A stretch of DNA of 64,000 bases from Cryptomeria japonica. Its lineage: Eukaryota > Streptophyta > Pinopsida > Cupressales > Cupressaceae. Where the stretch lies: positions 239,789,233-239,853,232 of the forward strand of contig NC_081414.1 of NCBI RefSeq assembly GCF_030272615.1, read 5' to 3'. The number at the start of each line of letters is the position of its first letter. The stretch's first letter is position 1. The translations under genes were made by a program, and so were the position numbers. This document shows, in pieces, positions 14,121 through 26,100 of this stretch. The notes below the pieces were generated by a model, which saw only the letters and a list, made by a program, of their open reading frames with translations, did not search any database and was not told the origin of the DNA.

Positions 14121-17100
14121 CTGCACAAAAGATTCATTGTACTTCTTAACAGGGCAATTCAAGTTTAGAGCAGTAGAAAAGCACAAATTAGAGCAAATAG
14201 GGTTTATAAAGGATGGGGCAAGCATAAGATATATCAATATTCTCAAGAACGGGAAACAAGTTTGATTTGGGGCCTGAAAGCTGAACATTAAGCATGTAAG
14301 AACCAAAATAAAAAAACTTGTAAAATGCATTCTGTATGTGACCTAGTCAATTAATTGTGGATATTTGGTTGAAATTTTCACCTTAGGAGTATAAAGAACA
14401 CAGCGGCATTCTGACAGTAAAGCATCCCTCTGTTCTGTTGAACAAGACGGGATAAAAAAAACTTTGTCAGACACCCCTTCCTTTGCTGCTAAGTCTTCCA
14501 GCTCTTTTAGATACTCTGTGTTCTCCTTCAGGCGCTTGTCAAAACCACCTGCACTTGTAGATTAAACAACTTTTCAGCTTAAAACAACTTCAGCAATCAA
14601 AAGTAATCCCACCATTGTTCTTCTTTCTCAAGCCCTTTGTTTCTTTAGAAAATAATAAAATGTCAACTAGACTGAGTTTAAATAGATACTGCTCAAAATG
14701 AAACAATATGTAAAGAGTCTAAGCAAGAACATATGCCTAGCACACCAAAACCCACAACTACCAATGTAACATTACATAAAGAGTCTAAGCATAAATCCTA
14801 CTATGATACAGTTAATAAATCCACAAAGCTGCATTCTATCATATGGTTAAGACTGCTACTACAGCAAGAACAGAAAAGGTTCTTGTCAATAAATCTATGG
14901 TTCTGGGTCTACCCATAGGTGGCAATCTACAACACTAAATCCTACATCTTAGTCCTAAAATTGAACTTGGTAAATGGCATGTACAGTGACGAAGGTGCCT
15001 CTTCATTCAGGAACCTATTATGAGTACAAATTATTTGTATATAAGCTAGAATATGAATCACCCTTGGTTGCCCCCAAAAATGTTAGGTAGGCCATGGGAT
15101 ATCTTGGTTGCACCACAGATTTATTAGTTAAGATGCGGCGGTCATTGGTTGTCACCTAGAATATCTGCTGAAAGCAAGAAATTCGTCTCTATGAGTATGC
15201 AAACCGTAATTATATAGAAGTTCCTAGTTGAGTCAACGCCGAATGGCAACTACTTAATGAGACACGAAAAGTCAAAAAAGTACAAAAGATGATTTAGGTA
15301 TGAAAAATAGACAAAAAAAATATTCTGGATATATAACATGCTCTTGGTTTAGGTCTGTTAAGTGAATATAAACCAAGATTATAGATGCGATGCCTATTTC
15401 ATTTTTTTATGTCAGTTTAAGGAATAAATTTATCTCACAGATATAACACATTCCTTCCAAATTTAGCATTCTAATAGTGAAATTGTTGTCTGAAACTTGA
15501 TTTTACAACCATTTGACTTGGCACAACTCACATGTGAGGAAAATTTTGGCAAACCAAAGTATTAAAAAAATTTCAATAGTTTGGGATTTAATCAAGAAAA
15601 ATCGTTGTTTCACAAAATGTAGAAAAATATAAAAAGAAAAACCTGCTATTTGTTATATTAGAAAACACTTTACTAAAACAGAGATATAGATAGCAAACAA
15701 AAAGTAAAACGAGAGTTTATCCAATAAACAATAGAATATAGACAGTTTAATTAGCCCAATTGATTAAAAGACATGTACAATAACTAAAAAAATCCCAAAA
15801 CTTGTTCCTTGTTGATTACTTTTCACTTCAATGCATTTATTACATTACATGGGTGCAGGTATACATCTATAATAACCCAAGCAAAGGACTAATGATTTAG
15901 TTTTAGATGAGCAAATCACATGGACAGATTTGTAAGTCCTTTAGTACATAATCATAGGTGATGCAGCATTATTAAGGTTAATTGTTTGCTATTTCTCCAA
16001 ATTTGGACCTGTTATGCAGCTGTTATAGCTCTCAAGACTTCAAGTGGAGAACCTATCATATAATGGAATTGGATCAAATTATGTATGTTAACTTTCATGA
16101 CTTATACTACCTTGATTTTTATTAGAAAGAATATGCTAAAACATTCAAAATATCCAGTCAATCTTTAATTTCCAATAAAATAAACCACACTCAATTGTGA
16201 GCTGCAAGTAAAGAGTAATAACCTTTTGAAAGTGAGATCATAAACATGAGATCTTGCATATTCGGAAGTAAAACCATACTGGATCTGATTAAAGGAACTT
16301 CCTGATCTCTAAATATATAGATGTTTGTCTACCTACTTTTAAAGAGGCAAAATAAAGAGCTAAATTCTGTTTCTGCCATGTTACCAATCCACCAGCTGAG
16401 ATACCGAAATAAAAGCCACCCCTAAAAGAAGTAGACACTGCTAAAGAACAGAGCCAAAGGAGTGGTCGTGGATTTGCTCCACGGCAGTAATCAAGGGCGC
16501 TGAAATTGTTTAAGTTGGTCAGGAGCCAGTAAAGTCACCGAATATTAGAATAATATTCTTTATTGTTTATTAATGGTCAATTATGTAAAATAATGTAAAT
16601 ATTGTAATTTTTAGATTCTTTCTATTTACGATTGTTTCTTATTTAGAAACATCATTCTCTTGTAAATTCATTAATGATTGTTTGATCATTTGTAAATAAC
16701 CAATCCAGTTTTTACCAATTACGTGTTGTAATATGGTATCAGAGCAGGTAGAAAAATAAAAAAATTTGAAATCTTTTTTGTTTTCTAAAAATTTTCAAAA
16801 GAAAGTTTTGGAAAAATTTCAAGAGTTTTTTGAAGTTATTTTTCTGGGCATTTTCTTCTTGCAGATCATGGGTTTTCTTGCATTGTGTAGGTTCGTAGAA
16901 TTTTTCTCGACCTCACTGCAAATCGCGACAAGGGTTGAAACCCTTCTCCGTATATTCGCGACTTTCTGCATTTTTTTCAAAAAGAACCCGACAGCAGCTC
17001 CAGTAATTTTTCTGTGACGCGACTCCTTCAGCCCATGTTGCTACCTATTTCATGGGTTTTTTCGGCTCTCTCAACCTGCGATTTTTATACCCGATGCCCT

Positions 17101-20100
17101 CAGTTTTCGGTCTGCAACTCGCGGGACGGTTTTTTTCCGTCTTTTCTTTGTACGATTTCTATGCGTAGCGCGCCTTTTCTCTGCATTTTCCCGCGATTTT
17201 AAGCTCACACCGACCTGCTTCTTTGGCATTTTTCGGTGGTTTTTTGTGATCTTTGCGCGCAGCTGTTTAGTTTCCATGACGGGACTGTGTCTTACGGTGG
17301 CGGCTTTGCATTTCGCGACTAGGGCTGAGTTTTCTCCAGCTTCCTGCACAATTTTTTTGACGACCTAGGGTTTCTGCAACTTTGGCTAGGGTTTTGCCCT
17401 TCATCTGCAGTCAAAAAATTATTCTGATTACAGATTCCTTGTGGGTTTTTCAAGAGCTCTTCTAGGTCTTTGTCGATTCTTTCTAGGTCTGTCGGATATT
17501 TTCTCGAAATTTGTGCCAATCGTACTTCACTTTTTTGAAGTCTATACCTGCTTCTGTCTCTCTTTCAGATTCATGCCTTTTAAAAAATTTCACTTTTCTG
17601 TACATTGGGAAGCGTGCAAAATGGCGTCATTGACCAACTTAATGTTGGAAGGCAGTTAGCGATTTAACGACAAGAATTATAACACCTGGAAGCAACGCAT
17701 GCTGACAATTTTCGAATATCACCGCCTTGATGATCTGGTTGTGGGAAAAGAATCTCGTCCTTCCGCAGCCGGATCAAATTAGGACAAGTTTGATGATCGC
17801 AATCGCGAAGCAGTCATGCTCCTTAAGCTCTCCGTCATAGATGACCAGTCACCTCAGATATCTTCTAATAAATCAACATCAAAAATTTGGACGCATCTGA
17901 AGGAATTGCATGAGACATCCGACAAAAGTCGAGCATTCTTCCTGAAGAACCAGTTCTCCATCATGATGGATGAACATGTCCTTACAAGAACATATCACGA
18001 AGATTAAGGACGTTCGAGATCAGCTCGAAGCTATTGGTCGGAAAATGAAGGAAGAGGATATGGTAGTCATTAATTTGAAGAGTCTACCAAAATCCTATGA
18101 GCACTTCATAGAGACTCTCAACATTACGTCTATAAATGTTGATTTGAAATTTCCAGAGTTGTGCACCAAATTTCTGCAGTAGGATAGTTGGAAACAACAG
18201 TTTGGTAGCGGTGACACTTCATCCTTCGAGGAAGCCTTTGCAGCCAAATCCTTTCACGAGGATAAAGTTAAAGCTCAATCATTGCAATCATCTCAACAGA
18301 AGGGCTCCAGTCAATCACAGGAAGGTTAGAAGAAGAAAAAGGTTCAGTGCAATTGTTGTCACAAATATGGCCATATGATCAAGAATTGTCACAATCGGAT
18401 AGCTTCTGAACTGCAGAAGCAAGGGAGGCTTAGCCTAAAGCCAATGTCGTTGAGCACATAGAGCAGAAAGAGTCTTCCTTTTACGCCTTTATGGCTAAAA
18501 GACCTACAAAGCATGTGAAATCTTCTGCTTGGTATATAGATTCTGGTGCTTCTTGGCATTTCACTCACAGGTGTGATTAGTTTACAGAATTCTCTCCCTA
18601 TACTGATTCAATTATTTTTGGAGTTGGTGAAGAGTACACCGTTGTCGGCAAGGACAACATTCAAATACAGTCTGGTGGGAGGAATCTCATATTCCTCAAT
18701 GTATACTACGTTCCTAGCATGGAACTAAACCTTCTCTCTGTGACTCAGATTATGCGGCATTCTCCTCAGCTTGATGTGATATTCAGTGCTAACAAGTGTT
18801 CGATTGTTGATAGTGCAACACGCACTACTATAGTTGTTGGCATTGAGGATCATGGTCTTTATAGACTTGTGGATACAGATGATTCTCTTGAGCATGCCTT
18901 TGCAGCTAAATCATCCTCCATCACCAATCTATGGCATCAGCGATATGGTCACCTGAACATTCACTTTCTTGCTTAGCTTGTTCGGAAAGATTTGGTACAT
19001 GGCCTACCAGAAATTAAAACTCGGAATCGGCGAGTTTGTGAAGCTTGTCAGGCTGGGAAGCGGCACAGGACACCATTCAAGGATGGTGACTCATGGCGAG
19101 CATCTAAGGTACTACAGTTGATCCACACTAATGTATGTGGTCCAATGAATACTCCTATTACTGGGTGCAGGTATTTCTTACTTTTTATTGATGATTACAG
19201 TCATAAAATGTGGGTGTACTTTCTTAAACAGAAATTAGATGTGTTTCCTGTATTTCAAAAATTTAAGGCCTTAGTAGAAAAAGAGTATGGCCGTTCTATT
19301 ATTACTCTTAGGTTTGATAATGGGGGGGAGTTTTGTTCTACTGCTTTCTCCACTTTTTGTGATACGCATGGCATAAAACATCAATTAACCACACCATACA
19401 CCCCTCATCAAAATGGTGTTGTAGAACGTCGCAACCACACCATTACAGAAATGGCTAGGTATATGTTGGAACACAGAAATGTTCCTAAGAAATACTGGGC
19501 AGAAGCAGTGTTTACTGCAGTCTATCTCCTTGATAGGTCTCCCACTCATGCTATTAAGGGGAAGACTCCTGAGGAAGCATGGACTGGTCACAAACCCAAG
19601 ATCAGCCATCTGAAAGTTTTTGGCTCTTTAGCATATGTATGGATTCCAGATGCCAAGTGCTCTAAGTTGGATTCCAAGAGTCAGAAGCTTATGTTTACAG
19701 GGTACAGTGACAACCACAAGGCTTACCGACCGATTGATGTAGACACTAATCATCTTATCTTTAGTCGTGATGTTGTCTTTGATGAAGAACGAGGACCTTT
19801 TCAGCTTTCCTCGTCTGAGAAGCATTCTAAGGATCAGCCTTTGAAGGCTTCTGATTTGGGTGTTCGTCTTCCATTCAGTTCACCTGATGGGAGGGATAAT
19901 GCAAAATCTGAATTTGATGATGCACTACTTGAATTTCCTCTGGATGATGCTAATCTTCCACCTGTTTTTGTTCCACCTCCAGTTCTAGTTATTCCTCCTA
20001 CATCTGGTGTTGTCACCTCTACTCTCCGACCTAAATGGTGGGCTAAGACCATCAGTGATCTTCGTCCTAATGAGCTCATTGAGGGTAGATTGTCCAGAAA

Positions 20101-23100
20101 TAAGGGCAAGCAGAAAAATACAATTAACTTTGCTCTCATGGCCAACATTCATAGTATTTATGAGCCTCAAACCTATTCAGAGGCAAAAGGGATTCTAGAG
20201 TGGGAACAAGCAATGGGCACAGAATACCAGAGCCTTCTGAAGAACAACACCTGGTTTCTCTCTGATCTTCCTCCAGGGAAGAAACCCATTAGCTGCAAAT
20301 GGGTGTATAAGGTCAAGTATCATGCAGATGGTACTTTAGATAAATACAAGGCCAGATTAGTTGCTTGAGAATTCACACTGCGGGAGGGCACTGATTATGA
20401 GGAGACATTTGCTCCTACTGCCAAAATGAGTACCATTCGTCTTCTTCTCACTATTGCAGCTCATTTTGGATGGAAAGTCCATTAGATAGATGTTCAGAGT
20501 GTCTTTCTCAACAGTGAGTTGCAAGAAGAAGTCTACATGACGCAACCTCCTGGTTTCAAGGTTGTCGGCAAAGAACATCAAGTATGTAGACTCAAGAAAG
20601 CACTCTATGGACTCAAACAAGCTCCTCGAGCGTGGTACATCAAGATTGATCAAACAAGACCTGTGCAAAGCTTTTGATATGACAGGTTTGGGGCTTCTCC
20701 ATTATTGTTTAGGTGTTGAGGCTTGGTAGACTAATGGTAGCATTTTTCTTTCTCAGTCTAAGTATGTCAGGAACTTGCTTGACAGGTTTCGAATGTAGAA
20801 TTGCAAACCTGCTTCCACACCTATGGAGACAGGTTTCAAGTTGTCAACGAAGTCTAATTCTCCTCCTGTAGATGAAACACAATTCAGGCAACTAGTGGGT
20901 AGACTCATCTATCTTACTTCCACTAGATCTGATCTCAGTTTTGTAGTGAGCTACATTTCACACTTCATGACAACCCCCAAGGTTGATCATTGGGTAGCAA
21001 TGAAGCATGTGTTGCGTTATGTGAAGGGCACTTCTAATTATGGACTTCTTTACACTAGGAGTCACGATCCTAGACTCAATGGTTTCACAGATTCAGATTG
21101 GGCAGATTTGGTTGATGACAGGAAATCAACATCTGAATATGTGTTCAGTTTGGGATCTGGTGCAGTCACATAAACTAGTAAAAAGCAGCAGGCAGTAGCT
21201 CTCTCCTCGACAGAAGCAAAGTATTGAGGAGCAGTTAAGGCAGCTTGTGAGGTAGTTTGGCTTCGTCGGATGCTTGCGGATATGCAAATATCTCAAGCAG
21301 GTCCGACTCCCTTGTTCTGTGATAATTAGGGAGTGCTCAAACTTGCCAGAAATCTTGTCTTCCATGAAAGAACCAAGCATGTGGAAACTCACTATCATTT
21401 TATTCGGAAGCTTGTTGAAGACAGCTCCGTTCAGTTGCAGTATGTTCCAATTGCGGATCAGACTGCAGGCATTCTCACCAAGTCTCTCAATCCAGAGAAG
21501 TTTGCTAAATTCAAGGGGCAACTTGGTGTTGTTGACAAATTGATCATTAAGGGAGGGTATTAGAATAATATTCTTTATTGTTTATTAATGGTCAATTATG
21601 TAAAATAATGTAAATCTTGTAATTTTTAGATTCTTTCTATTTACGATTGTTTCTTATTTAGAAAAATCGTTTTCTTCTAAATTATTTAATGATCGTTCGA
21701 TCATTTGTAAATAATCAAACCAGTTTTTACCAATTACGTGTTGTAATACCGAATGCATGGGCAAGAAGAGACTATGAAGTCTTTGAAGTTGCAAGAGCCA
21801 AAGAAATGAGAAAACACTGATAAAGAACAGAACCAGAAGAGTAGTGGTGGATTTGCTCTACAGCAGAAATCAAGGGTGCTGAAATTGTTTAAGTTGGGCA
21901 AGAGCCAGAGAAGTCACTAAATGCAAGGGCAAGAAGAGATTGTGAAGTCATTGAATTTGCAAGAGCCAAAGAAATGAGAAAAATGGAGAAATAAAGTGTA
22001 CAAAAAATGCAAACAAATACATCTAACAATGACAAAAATCCTGAGTTGTCTGTTTGCATACAAGTACAGGCTTGAAGTTCAGGTTTGCAACATGGCAAAT
22101 ATTTTCTCCCCGAGTTCAGTATAGCAGGGTATGGCTGTATATATATAATTATTATTTCAAAAAAAAAAAACTCATCATTTATGAAATCAATAATATAATA
22201 AGTTTTAATTTGTAAAAAATAATAAAATAATTAATTTTTATCTACAATTTTCTTACATAGAATTTAAATATATATAATTTAAACGGAAGCTTTATTAATA
22301 GAATATAAAAAATCTTATGCTCTATTATTGTACAGTAAATATATCAAAAATTATTTAAAAAATTAATTATGTATTTAGTTCAATTTTTATAATTTGATCT
22401 AATATTTTCTTTTTTTAAAGATAAATCACATATAATTTATTTCTTTAAATTAGAAATTAAAATATGATCTTTCAAAGTTCCTCTAGGATTCCATTCTCCT
22501 TATTACTAGCATACCTATATTTTTAAAAATTTATGTAAAATACGCCATTCAATATCAAATTTAACAAAAAATAATACTAATAATTTTATTATATCATAAA
22601 ACACAGCATAAAGAAAATTGTTATATTAAATTTCCCACTATTCCACTTAAAGCAGAGAATACCAAAACTATTGAAACAGAGAAGTATTGTGCAATCTCAA
22701 TCCTCAGTTCCTTGATGTGGATTGCTGATGTCCATTTCCGGTGGCCATTCATGTCATGAAGGGAATTTCGTGGACTATTCCAACTGCCATATATCGAGCA
22801 ATTGGACCTCAGTCAGATACACATTTAACTTTAACATTTTTCATGCTTATTTATCCACTCAACGATTATTTTTTCCTGCAAAAAAGCTTCAATCATATTA
22901 AAGCTTTTCTTCCAAGGTTGAGGTATCTAATCGCATGGCAAGGTGCATTTGAGTGGCAGGGGCAGCATCTTACTTGTCCAATGCCACCTCATTTCTAGTG
23001 TTCATAGAAGGTGTGCTCTCCGTGTTGACCGTGGTAGCAGCACTCTGAGCTAAGGAGTCCCATAAGGAAGGAAAATGGACGCCCCAGATTTGGATACCTT

Positions 23101-26100
23101 TGCACAGAAAATTGTCTAATCTAAACCTAAAAATAGAGGTGATGAGCTAGGAGAAACTCTATTTAAACTTTGTATGAAAATACTTTCAAATCTCTATTTG
23201 CAAATTTTGAATTCACGTTAGTTTGAATTACTCACAAATCACTGTTTGCAGTGCACCTCTGCGCACTTCTGTTGCACTTGCACAAGAGTGAACAAAATTG
23301 CACTAACTACAAAGCGATGTATTTAATGCTTCATTATTTTGAAATTTATAAATGCTTATATGGTTAGAAATAGAATGCTTGTGGCGTTTTTGGCACTTTA
23401 AAATTCATTCAAAATGGGAACTTGCATTTTGAATTGCATCTTTAAAGGGTACACAATCTGAAAAAAATAGAAACTTGACAATATTAACTTGTCCGCTTTT
23501 GTTTTAATTGGGTTTTATATTTTACATTCTAAATTCACTGATCTTTTCTCTTCAAAAGAAGATGAATATTATCTGACAACTGGCACTTTAATTATTATTT
23601 TTAATTGGAATTTGATTTTTAATGGTTAAGTTTTAAATCAACAAAAATAAAAAGACATTTAAATTTTAAACAGCAATCTACAGTGAAAGGAAAGCTGTCA
23701 CTTCTGATTGGATAAGGAAGTTGTTATTATTTTTAATTCAAATTTAATTTTTGATGGTTAAACTTTAAATAAAAATAAATAAATAAAACATTTAAACAGC
23801 AGTCTACAGTGAAAGGAAGTTGCCATTTCTAATTGGATAAGGAAAAAATCGGCAGTCTTATCCTTTTCAATTTTCTTTCATGGATAAGAACAGTGGTGCC
23901 ATTGTAGAGTTATGCCTATCTGCATAATAAGTCAGTTTATGGAGATGTATACATTTTTGTAGAGAGGCAAAATATTATTTACGCTGTATAAAATTCAAAG
24001 GGAATGAAAATATTATTTGTGCCATCAGGTTCAAAACTCTGGAAACAGGAATGGCAGATATGACCTAAGTTGCTGGTTCTAGTTCCAGCTCAGGTTCGGA
24101 TAAGTAAGTTTGGTCAAAAAAAAATTGGGGGGGTTGGGTTTGTCCTTACAAAAAACATATAAAAATTAATATTTATAAGTCTTATATGATATTAACAAAG
24201 TTCATATATAATATTAGTATAATAATAAAATTATAAAGAAAGTTAATATTAACAAAAAATAGATATTAATACATATAATTTATTTAAAAACTTAATTAAT
24301 ATACATAACTATAATATTTTATTATTAATACTAGTAGCTTATTTAATTCATTTACATAATTTATTATAATTTTAAATTTAATATTGCAAATATTTAAATG
24401 TTCAATTTAACATATTGAATATATTAATAATTATATATTTTAAATAAAATATATCATTTGATTAAATGTTAATATTAATAAAATAAATGTCTTCGGACAT
24501 ATAGTGTCACGGTTAAAACACTTTGTTGGTGAAGCGGCCACCAAGGTTCAAACCCCTGCTGGGCCATTGTGCTCGCAGGTCTTGTGTCTTCGCTGAGTCG
24601 TTGTGCTCACGGGTTTGAACAAGTGAAGTGTGGGGATGAGGTCCCCCGATTGTGGCCTCACCGGTTCATAGCTCCTGGTCAAAAGCATTTCACGTGGAGC
24701 TGGAGGGCGTGTCATGCCAGCGTCGCCGGTCACGTTAAAAAGTTTACCAGGCATTATTAAAAAAAAATATTAATAAAATAAATAAACATTTTCAAATTGA
24801 ACAAAGCCCTAACGTAATAGTTTAGTAGGGCACTTATTTTTTTCTTTTTCAGCAAGGATTGAAGCCTCAACTTCGTAGGCTACAAAGCTTCGGGTGGAAA
24901 GAGAAGTGGCATGAAGCTTGGAATCAATTCCGTCCGCCTTTAATCCTGTCTATAGCACTCAAGACACGGACAAATTTGAATGATTTATTTGGGTTTCCAA
25001 AAAAATTACACAAACAAATTTAATCGATTTAATTAGGTTTCCAAAAAATTTGCCGAATTTCATAAAATCAGCAAACACTATGACATGTTGGGGAAAAACG
25101 TTGAAAATCCGTTGCAGGTTCTTCGAAGGTCGTCTAGAAGGAACCCACAAGCAAAAATCCAAACCCTCACCGCACCCCTGCTGCACTGAACTAGAATCCG
25201 AACCCAAGAACCAACAAGGTTATAGGGGCGAACCCAGTAACATAGGATTTGACAATAAAGGCAGCAATAATGGCAGATCAGGCCATAATATGGAGAATCA
25301 AGCCAAACCCGGTAACTAAAGCTGGGGTCACATGGAGGGGGGCTTCCATAAAAAATGTAGTGGGTGCTGCTGAGATTATTTTGGATTATTTTAAAGCAGA
25401 TGGTCCCATGAATTTTGTAGTGCAGTTTAAACTTACAAGTTTAAGCTCCAAAATTTATGGAAGTTTGTGGTCTCATGAATTTTATTATTTAGCATATACA
25501 AACCAACAAAGTAATAAATATAAAATAATTAAAAAGTTAATTGGTAAACATTGAAAATCTTGAGATGATTAACAATTGGCAGAAAAAAAGCCTAAGCTGG
25601 TGGGGCAATTTCTGGCCCCCACCTTTTCCACCCACTTAAATCTGCAGTTCTAAAAAAAAAGGGCTGAAAAGGTTCCAATCAATCCTATAGTAATTTATTT
25701 TTGGTTCCATGGGACTCCCTACTCCTTAAAAATAGATCCCAAAGCCCCCCCATGGGAACCCAGCCTAAGCGAAAACCCTTTGTGAACCAAAAAAATTGCT
25801 TTCCAAAGTCAAACATGTCATCGAGTGAAGAGCACGATTTCAGAAATTGAATTGCAATTTTTTCATGATTAATTTCGATAAAAACCTTATAAAATCATTG
25901 CAGGCAACTTTTTCAGAAACTCGTGGTTTTTTGAAGGAAAAATGGCAAACCTAGCAATTCACAAACAATCTGATTAATCAAAAAAATTTTGCCAATTTCT
26001 ACTTCTATCTGCACTTGTAACGAAACAAATCATTCAAAAATTTATCCCTTGCAAATGCAATTCACAAAAAGATCAAAAAGGTTTTTTATAAAAAAAAATC

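Larger units (their letters stand above)
16543..21748 (+). mobile_element. Ty1/Copia LTR retrotransposon, complete but dead
   Basis: 191-bp LTRs at both ends, a primer site, gag-pol in Copia order (gag, protease, integrase, RT, RNase H), a polypurine tract AAGGGAGGG (21549-21557) and a perfect CCGAA target duplication at 16538-16542 and 21749-21753. The LTRs differ at about 11 of 191 positions (near 6%), so the insertion is not recent. The coding region has 13 in-frame stops, a frameshift and an RT deletion. It sits in ALG2 intron 6, in antisense orientation to the gene. Confidence 0.95.

Noticed and set aside
14121-14330. N-terminal extension of ALG2 exon 8 as one long ORF
   Set aside because: This is intron 7 read-through. 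The splice acceptor and family alignment place the exon start at 14120, joined to exon 7.
19385-20170. Minus-strand ORFs across the Copia integrase and RT
   Set aside because: Antisense shadows of the pol frame.
24548-24760. Overlapping ORFs on both strands at 24.5-24.8 kb
   Set aside because: They fall wholly inside the SINE, whose higher GC content gives chance open frames.
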